Positions 1 to 15,200 of a stretch of 64,000 nt of DNA are shown here, piece after piece. Below the pieces are notes generated by a model. The model saw only the letters and a program-made list of their open reading frames with translations, was not told the origin of the DNA and did not search any database. Position 1 is the first letter of the stretch. Every line of letters begins with the position of its first letter. Both the position numbers and the translations under genes were made by a program. The stretch comes from Antedon mediterranea (taxonomy: Eukaryota > Echinodermata > Crinoidea > Comatulida > Antedonidae). The DNA lies in contig NC_092673.1 in assembly GCF_964355755.1 (NCBI RefSeq), forward strand, positions 7,569,001 to 7,633,000. The letters are read 5' to 3'.

Positions 1-344
1 GATGTTAATATTAGTTCAATGCCGAGTGAATTTACCTCAGAAATATCAGTCACCAGAACTAATCAAAGCACTTTAGAGGAAATGTATATCCAGGTAAAAT
101 ATACTTTATTTAAATATAATATAGAAACTTTACCAAATTAAAATAAAACACAATTTGGTGCCGCTATAGAGGGCCTGCTACACAATGTATAGAAAGGAAC
201 TGAAATAACTAGTGACGATATAGAGGGCGCTAACCAAATTAGCGTCTACGGAACTATGCTTCACTTTATTTTTTACGATGTATTTATTTTTCACAGAAAT
301 GTTTGAAACTACAAAGACTAAAACAACAACTTGGAAAGCAGTAA
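1..344 (+). CDS. Two terminal exons of an unidentified gene (copy A, 5' part outside window)
   Basis: The window opens inside an exon (1-93) that reads DVNISSMPSEFTSEISVTRT and on to ...LEEMYIQ, then a GT donor at 94. A second exon starts after CACAG at 297 and reads KCLKLQRLKQQLGKQ followed by a stop at 342-344. Both join in phase 0. The same pair of exons with the same splice sites and the same stop position recurs at 53832-54207 with only two amino-acid changes (V/I, P/S) and a synonymous change in the last codon, which argues that the frame is or was under coding constraint. The predicted C-terminus is hydrophilic and K/Q/L-rich, possibly a short coiled coil. I do not recognise the family. 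Confidence 0.5.
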
Positions 345-1311
345 TTACTTCAGTTTTTTCAATGAAAAGGTTTATTCATTTTAAAATAATTGTATCTTAA
401 TGGAGGAAATGAATGCGAGATTTTCAGACGTCTGGTAAAAATCCCGAAAACATTGTTGATCATTAAGTGTTATTAAATAACACCCTTTTTAATTTACTAA
501 ATTAGATTTGTTGAAACTTTTCTCTACACTATTGGGAATTCATTTTAGATTTCGTAAATCTAAGCGCCTAGTTTACATCGTCGTGGCGTAGGCCTGTTAT
601 GCATGGTTAGTTGTGGAAATATCCGGGTTAAAGAGATATTGTATAGTTGCTAACATTTTAACAATTATATTCACGACCGAAGTCAATTAAACAGTTCTGT
701 ACATGCATTCAAACGTAATAGTTTGCGAGCATGCGCACCTATTAACAATTATTTTTTAAAGTTGTATTTAAAAGTATACTGCCCTCTATTGTAATTATTA
801 CTCTTCGTAAGGATACTGTACAATAGTATAACATTTGTAAAACCCCAATTTATTACATTAATATAAACATTTGTTAGATTAGATTAAAAAAATCTTAGAT
901 TAGGTTATGTAATAACAGTTTATGTTTCAAGTATAACGTACAGTAGATTGTTTTTGTGTTTGTTTTTTTTAGTCGTCGAATAAACGCCTTGTCGTTGAAT
1001 AAGATTCCCCCTCTGACGATTAGGCCTAAGCGGTAAAGCGTTTCATGCGTACATTTAATAGAGGGTAATCGAGCGAACCCACCCTCTAGTAATGAAAATT
1101 CAAATATCAAGCCTTTACTATACAATTTTTTTGATAAAATCCCATATTATCCAGAAATTGAAACTGAAATGGATTAGTACAATGTACACATTTTCTACAT
1201 AAACAAGATTAACATTCTGTGCATGTATACAGTATACTGTACCAGAAACCGCTAGCGTAGGCCTACCTTTCGTGAGATCTATGAAGGAATAATGTGGTTA
1301 ATTAATTTGAT
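1..1311 (+). repeat. Segmental duplication, copy A (partner 53862-55702)
   Basis: Both exons, the intron, the downstream flank and spacer motifs (for example TTGTGGAAAT, CCGCTAGCGTAGGCCTACC) recur in the same order and orientation about 53.9 kb downstream. Homology stops near 1311, after TTAATTAAT. Copy B is longer because of at least three insertions. The copy continues left of the window. Confidence 0.85.
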
Positions 1312-3111
1312 GGGCCGGACAAAATAGACCAAACGGCGAACCAACCAACCAACCAACTTTTGATGATTTGAGTGTTTTAGATTTAACTAATGCAAAAAAA
1401 GAAATAGTATTTGTTTTGTTTAAGATATGTTTTGTTATGTTTCTAAAATAAAATTATATATTTGAGAGAAGGTTAAACAAAAATGTTTTCTGTATACAGT
1501 ATTATGTTTAGAAAGGTTGCCCATATTGATTTAACTATTTATTTTTTTAATGATGAGTGACTGGTTGTGACTATTTTTTAGCCCTTCCCATGATTCATTA
1601 TGTTTTTATTCATGTTTACAATGTTTATAATTTACTTTTTGGGTAAATAAATAAAAAAGAAAAAAGAAAGATATTGTCCAGTGACTTCGTATCCGAAACT
1701 ATTTCGAACAGTTATCATAAAATGTGTTATCGAACTATCTACTCCTGCCCCTAGAATAAATTTTCATTCAGGGAAATTCTACTTGTATTCAAGAGATGTC
1801 TACGACAGTTTTAATGAATGATTGAATATGGTTTTCTATGATAAATCCATAAACATAAATTGGCAATCTTCAAAGACATATACTTTAAAAACTTTGAGGT
1901 TTTCGTCGCGCACAAGCTTTTCAAATCCAACCAAAGGCACAACCCACCATGGTGCAGATTTAAATAAGTCAAGAAAGTAAAAAAGATCAGGCAGTTCAAT
2001 CAAAGAATGAACACGGTACAATCACGGTCCAGACAGAACTAGAGAAGTTACGGAACCAAACTAAAAAAAATGGCAAAAACCGATTAACAAATTAAAACAG
2101 AGGAACCAAAACAATTTTTTTAACTTCACTATTATATCAGATTGTCATCAATAGTAGACATGTGAAAATCAAATGAAAAGAAAGTTACGGAGGATAATGC
2201 AAACTTCTTCAGTAGTGTGACGTCAAATGAACCACCTTTATCTTATTCTATAACAGTGCAGACTAAAAATGTTACTTCTGTGTCCGAAATTAAGTATTTC
2301 TGCTGTATTGATGTGGGGATGCTCTAAAAAGGTTTGAAACTGAACAAAGGTTTAGTTTAGACAAAGTACACACACACACGTCTTAAGACAAGTTTTACCT
2401 TTTGATGTTTTATTTGCTATGATATTCTAGCATTCCTTTTTCCACACTGGGGCAATTCCGATTGGAGAGATGCAACGGTGTTTTCAAATATTCAAGAAGG
2501 TTCCCGTTCTAGCTGTACTAATTGCTGATGTACCATTTTTTCTTAGTTGCTAAATTAATGGAAAAACATTAATGTTACATATCTGGCGACCAGCGTGGTA
2601 CTCAAAAAAGTGTTCGTGCACTACACAACCGTTAATTTGGTTAAACCACATGATGAAAGATCCATATCTGGAACTGACGTCATCAGGACATATATTTTGT
2701 GGATGCATTCACATACAGAAATCTTTATCATTATCATCATCATTATCATTACATGATGCCAGTATGTTTGGAAAAAATAATTTTATTTCATAGAACTCGA
2801 AATAGTTAAGGTATTGTTACGTCATTTTAAACGACAGCAACGTCCACCATAGAACAACGGATGTCCCACACGCATCACAACCGTCCGTGGCGGTTTCAAT
2901 CTTTGTCATACGGTAAACTATTCATTAATAATGCTAACATAACTCATTATGACTCTGGAGTTAAGTAAGCGAGCGCACCCTGTAGTTCTAGAAAATATAA
3001 CCTCTTGGGTTCAAATAAAACGAAATCGATTTAATAGACGCCATTTAGGATACTGGTAATACTGCAGGCTTATTATGGTTCTACATTCTAATTTTAAAAA
3101 AACTATCAAGA
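1312..3111. other. Intergenic spacer, no gene recognised
   Basis: AT-rich sequence between the duplicated exons and the start codon at 3112. It contains a short (CAAC)n run near 1340 and a TCATTATCATCATCATTATC run near 2728. No exon with convincing splice sites was seen. Any promoter of the downstream gene should lie here, but no TATA box or other element stands out. Confidence 0.5.
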
Positions 3112-3272
3112 ATGACTGGAACACGTTCAATAAAAGTCCTAGCTATATGTGGATTATCTTTTACTATTGGAGTTGTTTTAACATCTATTCATCGTGATTT
3201 TACAAACAATACAATTATACAAGAAAATAAACCAAGACCTGTTGTAAGCACATCGTATTTTGGATCGCACGG
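3112..3272 (+). CDS. Exon 1: start codon and signal anchor
   Basis: ATG at 3112 (context AAGAATGA) opens 53 codons plus two bases. The peptide begins MTGTRSIKVLAICGLSFTIG; residues 9-26 are uninterrupted hydrophobic, followed by HRD and an Asn-rich stalk with a possible N-glycosylation site (NNT). Donor GGTAAAG at 3273. Intron 1 is 584 bp. No longer upstream start was found in frame. Confidence 0.75.
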
Positions 3273-6200
3273 GTAAAGTAGATATGTTTCTATTATGAAT
3301 ATGTATACTAACAAACAAATGCGATACAAGGGACGTCGCAAGGGCGTCCCTTGGCGGGTTGAGATTTCCCCTACTAATTTTAGGCATTTTTCAATCGACA
3401 ATTCGCGTAAGCATTCAGACCAAAACAAGAACAAATAGGAGGTTCGAAATAAGAGAGGCGTAATATATTGCAAAGATTACAATTCATATCGGTCTGGTAT
3501 ATTAATTTATATTATTCAAATTTCCAGTAGATATAACTTTAAAAATGACATTAAAACGGGGAACTACAGAACAGAACTGAATATATAAAACATGATTAAT
3601 TGTTCTGATCAATGGGTTTATAATAAGGTCACCAAAGAGAAATAATAAATATCTTTTTTTCTAATAATACAATACCATGTTTTTAAAAAATAAAAATGCC
3701 TATGTTTCTTGCAACACTCACTGCTTGTAGAATTACAGCAGTATTTTATTTTAGAAGGCGAGCGTGCACAGAAAATGTACACATCCAGGAAACTAAGCTC
3801 CAATTCATACATTTATTAAATAATATTATTAGTTATTTATATATTTATTTTTAAAGGGATAAGCAACATGATGACGATCACAAGTCAACCGATATCGGAC
3901 CCAGAAAAATCTTGCTGGACTGCGGAGGAAACATGGCATCCACGGTGGAGTTATTTAGGGAGACATATCCTGATGGCAAAGAGTTCATTATACATTCGTT
4001 TGAAATCGATGAACGCCTTGCACCATATTTCAGTCCATACGAAAAACACTATCTGCATTGTCCTGTTGGAGTAGCTTCAGAAGACGGTGAGTGATTTATT
4101 ACCTTAAAAGACATTTTACCCTTATTCACCCGTATGGTTATTTCATCAACATGCTACATAATCACATTTTACCCTTATTCATCCGTATGGTTATTTCATC
4201 AACATGCTACATAATCACATTTTACCCTTATTCATCCGTATGGTTATTTCATCAACATGCTACATAATCACATTTTACCCTTATTCACCCGTATGGTTAT
4301 TTCATCAACATGCTACATAATCACATTTTACCCTTATTCATCCGTATGGTTATTTCATCAACATGCTACATAATCACATTTTACCCTTATTCACCCGTAT
4401 GGTTATCAACATGCTATATAATCACATTTTACCCTTATTCATCCGTATGGTTATTTCATCAACATGCTACATAATCACATTTTACCCTTATTCTCCCGTA
4501 TGGTTATCAACATGCTACATAATCACATTTTACCCTTATTCACCCGTATGGTTATTTCATCAACATGCTACATAATCACATTTTACCCTTATTCACCCGT
4601 ATGGTTATTTCATCAACATGCTACATAATCACATTTTACCCTTATTCACCCGTATGGTTATTTCATCAACATGCTACATAATCACATTTTACCCTTATTC
4701 ACCCGTATGGTTATTTCATCAACATGCTACATAATCACATTTTACCCTTATTCACCTGTATGGTTATCAACATGCTACATAATCACATTTTACCCTTATT
4801 CACCCGTATGGTTATCAACATGCTACATAATCACATTTTACCCTTATTCATCCGTATGGTTATTTCATCAACATGCTACATAATCACATTTTACCCTTAT
4901 CCACCCGTATGGTTATTTCATCAACATGCTACATAATCACATTTTACCCTTATCCACCCGTATGGTTATCAACATGCTACATAATCACATTTTACCCTTA
5001 TTCAGCCGTATGGTTATTTCATCAACATGCTACATAATCACATTTTACCCTTATTCACCCGTATGGTTATTTCATCAACATGCTACATAATCACATTTTA
5101 CCCTTATTCACCCGTATGGTTATTTCATCAACATGCTACATAATCACATTTTACCCTATTCACCCGTATGGTTATTTCATCAACATGCTACATAATCACA
5201 TTTTACCCTTATTCACCCGTATGGTTATTTCATCAACATGCTACATAATCACATTTTACCCTTATTCACCCGTATGGTTATTTCATCAACATGCTACATA
5301 ATCACATTTTACCCTTATTCACCCGTATGGTTATTTCATCAACATGCTACATAATCACATTTTACCCTTATTCACCCGTATGGTTATTTCATCAACATGC
5401 TACATAATCACATTTTACCCTATTCACCCGTATGGTTATTTCATCAACATGCTACATAATCACATTTTACCCTTATTCACCCGTATGGTTATTTCATCAA
5501 CATGCTACATAATCACATTTTACCCTTATTCACCCGTATGGTTATTTCATCAACATGCTATATAATCACATTTTACCCTTATTCACCCGTATGGTTATTT
5601 CATCAACATGCTACATAATCACATTTTACCCTTATTCACCCGTATGGTTATTTCATCAACATGCTACATAATCACATTTTACCCTTATTCACCCGTATTG
5701 TTATTTCATCAACATGCTACATAATCACATTTTACCCTTATTCACCCGTATGGTTATTTCATCAACATGCTACATAATCACATTTTACCCTTATTCACCC
5801 GTATGGTTATTTCATCAACATGCTACATAATCACATTTTACCCTTATTCACCCGTATGGTTATTTCATCAACATGCTACATAATCACATTTTACCCTTAT
5901 TCACCCGTATGGTTATTTCATCAACATGCTACATAATCACATTTTACCCTTATCCACCCGTATGGTTATTTCATCAACATGCTACATAATCACATTTTAC
6001 CCTTATTCACCCGTATGGTTATTTCATCAACATGCTACATAATAACATTTTACCCTTATTCACCCGTATGGTTATTTCATCAACATGCTACATAATCACA
6101 TTTTACCCTTATTCACCCGTATGGTTATTTCATCAACATGCTACATAATCACATTTTACCCTTATCCACCCGTATGGTTATTTCATCAACATGCTACATA

Positions 6201-9200
6201 ATCACATTTTACCCTTATTCACCCGTATGGTTATTTCATCAACATGCTACATAATCACATTTTACCCTTATTCACCCGTATGGTCATCAACATGCTACAT
6301 AATCACATTTTACCCTTATTCACCCGTATGGTTATTTCATCAACATGCTACATAATCACATTTTACCCTTATTCACCCGTATGGTTATCAACATGCTACA
6401 TAATCACATTTTACCCTTATTCACCCGTATGGTTATTTCATCAACATGCTACATAATCACATTTTACCCTTATTCACCCGTATGGTTATTTCATCAACAT
6501 GCTACGTAATCACATTTTACCCTTATTCACCCGTATGGTTATTTCATCAACATGCTACATAATCACATTTTACCCTTATTCACCCGTATGGTTATTTCAT
6601 CAACATGCTACATAATCACATTTTACCCTTATTCACCCGTATGGTTATCAACATGCTACATAATCACATTTTACCCTTATTCACCCGTATGGTTATTTCA
6701 TCAACATGCTACATAATCACATTTTACCCTTATTCACCCGTATGGTTATTTCATCAACATGCTACATAATCACATTTTACCCTTATTCACCCGTATGGTT
6801 ATTTCATCAACATGCTATATAATCACATTTTACACTTATTCACCCGTATGGTTATCAACATGCTACATAATCACATTTTACCCTTATTCACCCGTATGGT
6901 TATTTCATCAACATGCTATATAATCACATTTTACACTTATTCACCCGTATGGTTATCAACATGCTACATAATCACATTTTACCCTTATTCACCCGTATGG
7001 TTATTTCATCAACATGCTACATAATCACATTTTACCCTTATTCACCCGTATGGTTATTTCATCAACATGCTACATAATCACATTTTACCCTTATTCACCC
7101 GTATGGTTATTTCATCAACATGCTATATAATCACATTTTACACTTATTCACCCGTATGGTTATCAACATGCTACATAATCACATTTTACCCTTATTCACC
7201 CGTATGGTTATTTCATCAACATGCTACATAATCACATTTTACCCTTATTCACCCGTATGGTTATCAACATGCTACATAATCACATTTTACCCTTATTCAC
7301 CCGTATGGTTATTTCATCAACATGCTACATAATCACATTTTACACTATTGTTTTCCTCTACTGTACAGTATTTACAATAACAGTAAAATGTTTTACTACA
7401 GTATTAAAAATTTGGAAGAAAATTACTCAATTTGTCTGTTTACAGTAATACTGATAGTTACCCGTGTATATTAAAAATTTGAAAGAAAGTAGGACACGTC
7501 TGGGAAGTAAAGTAGTATCACAATTGCCGGAAATGTTGGGAATATTTTAAACTACATTTGGAAACCGTCACGAAGGGGTTGTGGATTTGGAGTAATGGGA
7601 TAATGAGATATCAACATTTCCAGTGGGAAGGGATACTACTACTAGAGTTAAGTGGGGTGGGGATAGGTACCCCGTTTTTCTAGTGCATTTATAACGCAGA
7701 ACATAAACTTAGTGCATAAAACGGACGTTCTGCGATACGTACAAGCAGTTTTCAATACAATTTGCGTGTGACGCGACACAAATTAGATGAATAATTGTTT
7801 GATGAGTGAGTACGTTTGTCGGCGGCTAGGAAATTAAAATGAAATAGAATGTCAATAAAAAAAGCATCATTAATGAAGAAAGAGCAATAATTAAAATTGT
7901 TACGTAAAAAATCGAGCGGCGTTAGTCTTAGTTCTTCTTGTGTTCGCATGACCATAATCAAAACGGTACTGGATTTGGTCTACTGGCCTTCCGGTTCCCA
8001 GTCGTAAACGTAAACTTTATTGAACAAACGCTTTTGAATCAGCGGCACACGTTTATAAAGTAATATAAAAACAAACAAAAAAGTATCAAAAATAACATTT
8101 AAGTCTTAAATAATTAATTAGTATTATTAAAATAAATGCAACTGTTATAATGATTATTTGTTCTTATTATATTTCATTTTAATAGTTATTTGTAATTTAA
8201 TTAAACGTGATACTATTTTATTATACTATTTAGTCTTATTTTTAGTACTGTATTATTATTATTTATTTTATTTTATTTAGATTTTGGTTAGATGATATCA
8301 TTTTGGAGAGAGCAAATAATATATATATATTATTGAATTAGATAAATGGTAAAATAAAAGTTAGTAGATAATTATGGTGGGCGGTAAATATTTATATATT
8401 ATATATTAGGTGTAGTCTTTCTATGTCTTCATGCAGCAGTTTAGTATTGTTTACAGTGATCCCATGAATTAAGTGCGCATGCGTAAACTAAATAGGTGCC
8501 CTATGACGAATGATATGTAGACTCTTCCAGTATAAGCGTTAATGAAGCAAGCCTGGTGGTAAATATAGAATGGTTTCGAAACAACAACAAGTATGCTTCG
8601 ACTTTAGTTGATAGAAGATTTAAATATTTGTTAGAGATAGAGAATACGATGTTTGATTATATTAGTGTAGATGTGTGACTATATTCAACTGGTGTTCTGC
8701 GCTACTTCGCTGACAGACTATTCACCGACCGGGCCGGCATTTTGCCGACTGGACATTTAAAAAACAGGACATTTGGCCAAAAGGAAACTTCGCCGACATG
8801 TCATTTCGTCGACTAGACATTTCGGCGTAAACCATTTTGCCGACAGACAATTGATCGACAGACAATTGACCGACAGAATAAATTTAGCCGACAAGGCACT
8901 TTTCTGCCATTTATACGGTTGGCCAACATACAATTGATCTGCAAATATAGACCCACATGTTAAATTTTGGCCAATGGATACTTATATATACGGTCATAAT
9001 CAATACACTAATTATAAATATGAGATAAGTATGAACTTAATTGAAAACGTTTTACAGGTTACGAATACCGACAATCTATACGTTAAAGCCTTAACTTAAC
9101 AATGGTGTATTAGTAGGACTATATATTTTATAGATGTTGGTATTGAGCCATTCAAACTATCTATTTTTAAACTGCCAATTCGATGAAAAACATTATGACT

Positions 9201-12200
9201 TATCCTTAAATAGAAAAATATGATAGGCAGCCACTGAAGGTATCGGAATTAGACGTGTAAATAATAAAAACAAACCATGGTTTGACAAAGAGATAGACGA
9301 TGCCATCAAAAAAAGGAAAATTGCGTCGCGAGAACACAGAACATGGGTTAAAAATAATAAAATTACTAATAGGAACTGTACTGATAATAATAACACAAAT
9401 AATACTATGAATTATGATAATGGCGTTACACTGTGGGAACATTATAAAGAGACACAGAAACATGTTAAGCAACTTGTTGCTCAGAAAATCACAGAAAAAC
9501 GTGTTAGCAAATCTATTGAAATTGCAAACAAAGGTGGTAAATCTTGTAAAGACTTTTGGAAAGTGCTAAAAGGCAATACAAATAACAGTAAAAATATTCA
9601 ATGTATTAAATCAAGAGACTCTGGTAAAAACATTCTCGAAAAAGGGAAAATGAATGAGGTTGTAAAAGATTACTGGGAAAATCTTGGCAAAGCCAATATG
9701 AATCTTAATGATTGCGGTACTTACCTTACAAGTCGTTTTGTTAATAATATTAGAAATCAAACAAAAACAAATTGTACGTATGATAAAGATGTTTACGAAA
9801 ATTGTTTGTATGATGTTAAGATAGATTATGATATTGTAAAAGAGGCTATACTAATGGCAAAGAATAAAAAGTCACCAGGTCTAGATAATATAACAAATGA
9901 ATTAATTAAGAATGGTGGCGACAAATTAATCAGATCTATATTAGACCTATTTTTACAAATTTTAAAACTAGAACAAATACCAAGCGAGTGGAATATTAGT
10001 GTAATTGTTCCTATTTACAAAAAAAGGGGATCGCAATGATCTCAATAATTATCGAGGGATATCGTTAACCTCTTGTATATCCAAAATTTTTAATAGGATA
10101 GTTGCCAAAAATATCTCTCTCTATCTTGAAGACAATGCTATTCTTTCTGAAGTCCAGGGAGGCTTTCGACCTTCGTATAGATGCGAAGATCATATCTTTG
10201 TTTTAAAGAGTATAGCAACTTGTCGCTTACAACAGGGTAAGCATACATACATGGCCTTCTTGGACTTCCGAAAAGCATTTGATAGTGTATGGAGAGACGG
10301 CTTAATGAAATCAATTTTGAATACAGGAATAAGAGGAAAGGTATGGAGGATGATTGATAAGCTTTATGCTAATGTTAAAGGTAAAGTCTCCTCTGGTATA
10401 ATTGATACAGATATTTTTTATATTGATCAAGGAGTAAAGCAAGGGTGCGTTTTATCACCTGTTTTATTTAGCATCTACATAAATGAGTTTACCAAAATGT
10501 TAAGATCCAAGGATATAGGTATTAGAGTAAATGATACATGGATGGGTAGCCTTTTTTGGGCTGATGATATTGTATTATTAGCTAACAATGAACTGGAAAT
10601 GAAAAGAATGTTAGACCTTGCAGGAAATTTTGCTAAGGAATCGAAATTATGCTTTAATTTTGAAAAGTCAAATATACTGATAACTGGTAAACGTGTTGAT
10701 AAAGTAAGACAATGGAAATTAGGTAATGGCTTTATATCTGAAACTGAATCCTATAAATATCTCGGTGTACATATTTCTCGTAAATTAAATGACCATATAC
10801 AAATTGAGAATGTTATAAAAAAAGGTCAAAGATTAATAGCGTACGTTAAATCAATTATCAGTAGCTTTGATAACTTTAACAGAGTATATTATGGGGATAC
10901 TCTGTGGAGATCGATAGTTCTCCGATCTATCAACTATGGTTGTTCAGTATGGTGCTCTTTAAGTAGAATAGATATAGATAAACTAGAGCGTCTCCAGCTC
11001 CAAATGGCGCGTTATATCTTAAAAGCACCTCGAAATACATCTTGTGCCGCCTTATATGGAGAGCTTGGTTGGTCTCCAATTAACGAGATTCATAACGCTC
11101 TTCGTATGAAATACTTCCATAGAATTATAAAGATGGAAAACTATCGATGGCCAAAAATTATGTTTATTGGAATGCTACAACTTAATTGTGAATTTAAAGA
11201 CTTAAGTTATAAGTTTCTATCTTGTATAAACGATATTCTCTTGAAGTGTAATTGTGAATCCAAAAATATTTTCACCACTCTCTCAAATTATAAAGAAGTC
11301 TACTTTCCAATTTCTGAAATCTTAAGAAAACTTAACTATATAATGATAGATGAATGGAGAATTGAATTACAAAATAAATCAAGTCTCCACATCTATGAAA
11401 CATTAAAATCAAAACTTGGACTTGAAAATTACTTAATTGATAAAACTAATTTTGAAGGTGCTGCATTAAAATTTAAAGCTCGTTCAAATACTCTACCTTT
11501 GAATGATAGAACTGCAAATTGGAATATTGATAATAATAACAAATGTAAATTGTGCGGTACAAAATCGGACGAAGACAACCATCATTTCATCCTTAATTGT
11601 CCAGCTTTAAATAATATACGTAATCAGGAATTATTTAATTTATATGTGGATATGTATAGAAATGGCAGCAAAGATATGTTTGATAATTTTTATACTTCTC
11701 ATGAAAATGACAAACTTAAATATATTTTGGGATACTCAGATAATTTAATTGATGAAGAGTGTGAAAATATTTTGGATAGTTTTTGTAAAAGATACCTAAA
11801 ACAAGCATGGAAATTTCGAAATGATTCACTGAATTCCATGACTCAATAACTATGTTATCTACATTGCTACATTAAGTAAATTGAAAAAAAAGTGGGGGGG
11901 GGGGGAGGAGGGGGTGGGGGGTTTCGTAATAAGCTGTGTTTATCAGTTGATTTTATTTTATTTTATACACTTTTACTATATCTTGTTTTGTATTCATTGT
12001 GTAAAGTAATGATCTACTGTATGTATCGATGTAAATTGGGGGGGGGGGGGGGTAGGATAGGGGTTGATAGTTGCTTTTGCCTTTTTTAACTTTTCTGTTA
12101 ATTGTTATATTATATATTGTGAAGGATGCACCTTTGTGCTAAGTGTGCCACCGATCTAAAGGTGTAATTCCAAATAAATAAATTAAAATATAATATAAAA

Positions 12201-15200
12201 TAAAATTTAAAGTGAGATATAATTATATGATGAATGATAGTGGACCATACACTATATGCTACGACAGTAAGGAACTATAGTTTCATGCATTTTGTTTCAA
12301 TTTCAAATTGATTTTTTCCAACAATAAAACATAAGAAACTTCCTGTGTTATTACTGTCAATATAAAAAAGAGAATACAAGAACAAATATATTAACAATTT
12401 CTGTGGGTTAAGGTTGTCACAGTCTTCTCGCAAGCGGGCTAATTATTCCACTAAACTAAACTCAGATTTATATTACCGTATATATTCGAATAAACAGTCC
12501 GCTTTGAATAAACACCCTCTCGCAAAAACTCCCCCGCCTACAGAACATTTTTGAAATAAACTTCGAATAAACGCCCAGACCTTCATTATTTCATTTTTTT
12601 TCATTTCATTTATTTTGTCTTTTATAAATAATAACAAAATCAAAGAGACAAAGGACTTTGAGGGAAGACGGGATTGTCAAAACGTGAAACAAAACACTAT
12701 TGAGTGACTCTCCGCATCCCTAAAGTGTAAGAAATAAACTAAAAACAGAATAAGTCACACAGATAGATATGTATACAACAGTTTAAAATAATAAATCACA
12801 TATCATTGAGTTCAGACTTGTAATTGAAGCAAGCAAGCAAGCAATCTTTAACATTTGGAGGCAAGTTGTTGAACAAACGTGGACATGAATTAAAGTTATA
12901 ATGAGCAGTTTGTTCTTGAGATACTATGGACAAATTTTTACAAAAAGAAGGTGTCGCAAATTTTGAGTGATGTACCCCTTAATTGAAATATTAATTTTGT
13001 TGTATAAAATCTTAGCTATAAATGTAATTCCCAAAAACAAAAATCTATTAGAAAGGTTCATCAAACCAAGACGCTGAAGACAGATTTCATAAGGAACAGT
13101 TAAATAATTATTTTGTAACGTGGGCCTATGAAAACATAATCTGGTGTCCCTACGCTGAATTTTTTCTAGGTCATTGAGATATTGCATGGAGGGTTTAAAA
13201 ATACACCATGCAGGAACACCGTATTCCAGAACTGGACGGACGAGACTATTATATAGTTTAACAAGTTTAGGATTTCCACATCCAATTGTTCTGATTATGA
13301 AACCTATCGTTTTCGATGCTTTATTACTGGTTTGAAATACATAAGACCCCAATCAAGTTTAGATGTCAGGGTGACTATAAGATACTTGAATTCAAAGGTT
13401 TCATCAATGGTATCTAAGCCAATATTATATGGTATTGTGTTCAATAGTTTATTTTTACTCCTAGTTATCCTCATAATTTTACACTTGTTCACATTTAACT
13501 TCATTCTATTAATTGTGCTCCAATTTAATACACAATCCAAATCTTTTTGTAGATTACATACATCGTTAGGCAATCTAATTGCACAATAAGAGGGTGTCAT
13601 CAGCATACATTTAACTGAAGAAGATAATAAAGCATTAAGGTCATTTTTTTTTCTTTATTCGAATTCATAAAATATCACAACATAAAAAAAATACAAAGAA
13701 TGAATTCAGGGTAACACAAAAAAGTAACCAAAGGTCAAACTTATTTCCATTGTGGCCCTTAAGGATAAAAACACCATAAGAATAAACATTTACAATAAAC
13801 AATAACACATGAAGTGACAATATAAATATAAATTATAATCTTTCAAGCATAACCTCTTTGAGATGTTTCCTGATATTTCTTTTGAATTGATTGATGGTTT
13901 CTGAACACTGTATCAATTTTGGCAGGTGATTCCATGACGTTATTGCCGTGTTAACAAAGGTTGTTTGGGAGTGGTTACCTATAGTCTATAAATTGATTGA
14001 GTTGCAAATCTAGTATTGTACTGGTGAATTACATTTGCTCTACTAATACCATCATTCATAAACGTAGGGCTTAATCCATTAATAATACGATACATGTGAC
14101 AAAGTTTTATCTGTTTAACTCTTAAGTCTACTGCGAGCCAATTCAGTTTGTTTAATTCATTAGCCCCAATGTGATCCCTTGGTTCAAGACCAAGAATACA
14201 TCTGACCGTCTTATTTTGTGCAGTTTGCAATTTAACTTTTAATGTTTTTTTTTTAATCCAGAGTACCACACGCTACAAGCATAATCATAAAGGCATAACA
14301 CCAAACTATTTGCTAGTAACTTAAGATCTCTGAAAGTTAAGTACTTTCTATTTCTATATAAAAATTTTACCCTTGAGTTTACTTTCTTTATAACTGATTT
14401 ACCTATATAATCTCCAGTTAGATTGTTATCGAGTTCAAGTCCTAGATAACTTACTGTAGGTTTGTTTGTGATTATATAATCATTGCATGTAACTTTCAAT
14501 TCTTGTTGATTTCTGAGTTTACGTTTAGATCCAAATAGAATTGAATACGTTTTGCCTAGATGCAATGACAATCTATTATCTAATAACCAAGAATTAATAG
14601 ATTTTAATTCTTTTGACAATACATTTTGTATATTGGCGACACTTTTATCAGATACAACTATAGCAGAATCATCGGCATAAAGGAGCAGTTTACTACTCAA
14701 TGCAGATTCCATATCATTCACATACATTAAGAACAACAGTGGGCCCAATATTGACCCCTGAGGGACCCCACATGTTATTTTTTTCCACGTTGAAAGAGTA
14801 CAACAATTATCAACTACCTGCCATCTATCTGTTAAATATGATTTAAACCAAACTATTACTGTTTGGGACAATCCTAATGCTCTCATTTTGCCTAGTAAAA
14901 TCTGATGGTCTACAGTATCGAAAGCCTTTTGTAGGTCTAAGACTATCATACCTGTTAAATTACCTTTATCCCAATTCTTTTTAATATGGTCAGTTAGGTG
15001 AATTAAACAAAGATCTGTCGAAAAATTTGCTCGGAACCCACATTGGAAATCATAGATAAGTGATTTAGAATTAAGGTATTCCATCAATTGGTCATGTACT
15101 AGTCTTTCAACAACTTTAGAAAAAGCCGAGAGTATAGACACCGGACGATAGTTACCTACCACCGTTTTACTACCCTTTTTGTGAATTGGGATGACTCTCG

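Larger units (their letters stand above)
9225..12190 (+). mobile_element. 5'-truncated non-LTR retrotransposon (LINE)
   Basis: Begins with the endonuclease-to-RT linker (KPWFDKEIDDAIKKRK near 9280) and carries a complete reverse transcriptase and C-terminal zinc knuckle. The 3' UTR holds two long G runs and ends near 12190 in AAATAAATAAATTAAAATAT. No endonuclease domain precedes it, so the copy is 5'-truncated, as is usual for target-primed insertions. It lies in intron 2 in the host gene's orientation. Clade not assigned. Confidence 0.85.

Noticed and set aside
4363-7332. Ten or more 70-codon ORFs reading MLHNHILPLF... as a gene family
   Set aside because: They are the same 53/48-bp minisatellite unit read in shifting frames. 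The period is not a multiple of 3 and no splice or start logic exists.
4111-7345. CRISPR-like array
   Set aside because: Units are contiguous with no unique spacers, and the window is an intron-containing animal genome.
11892-12089. Glycine-rich secreted peptide
   Set aside because: Reads through the G runs of the LINE 3' UTR; no independent evidence.
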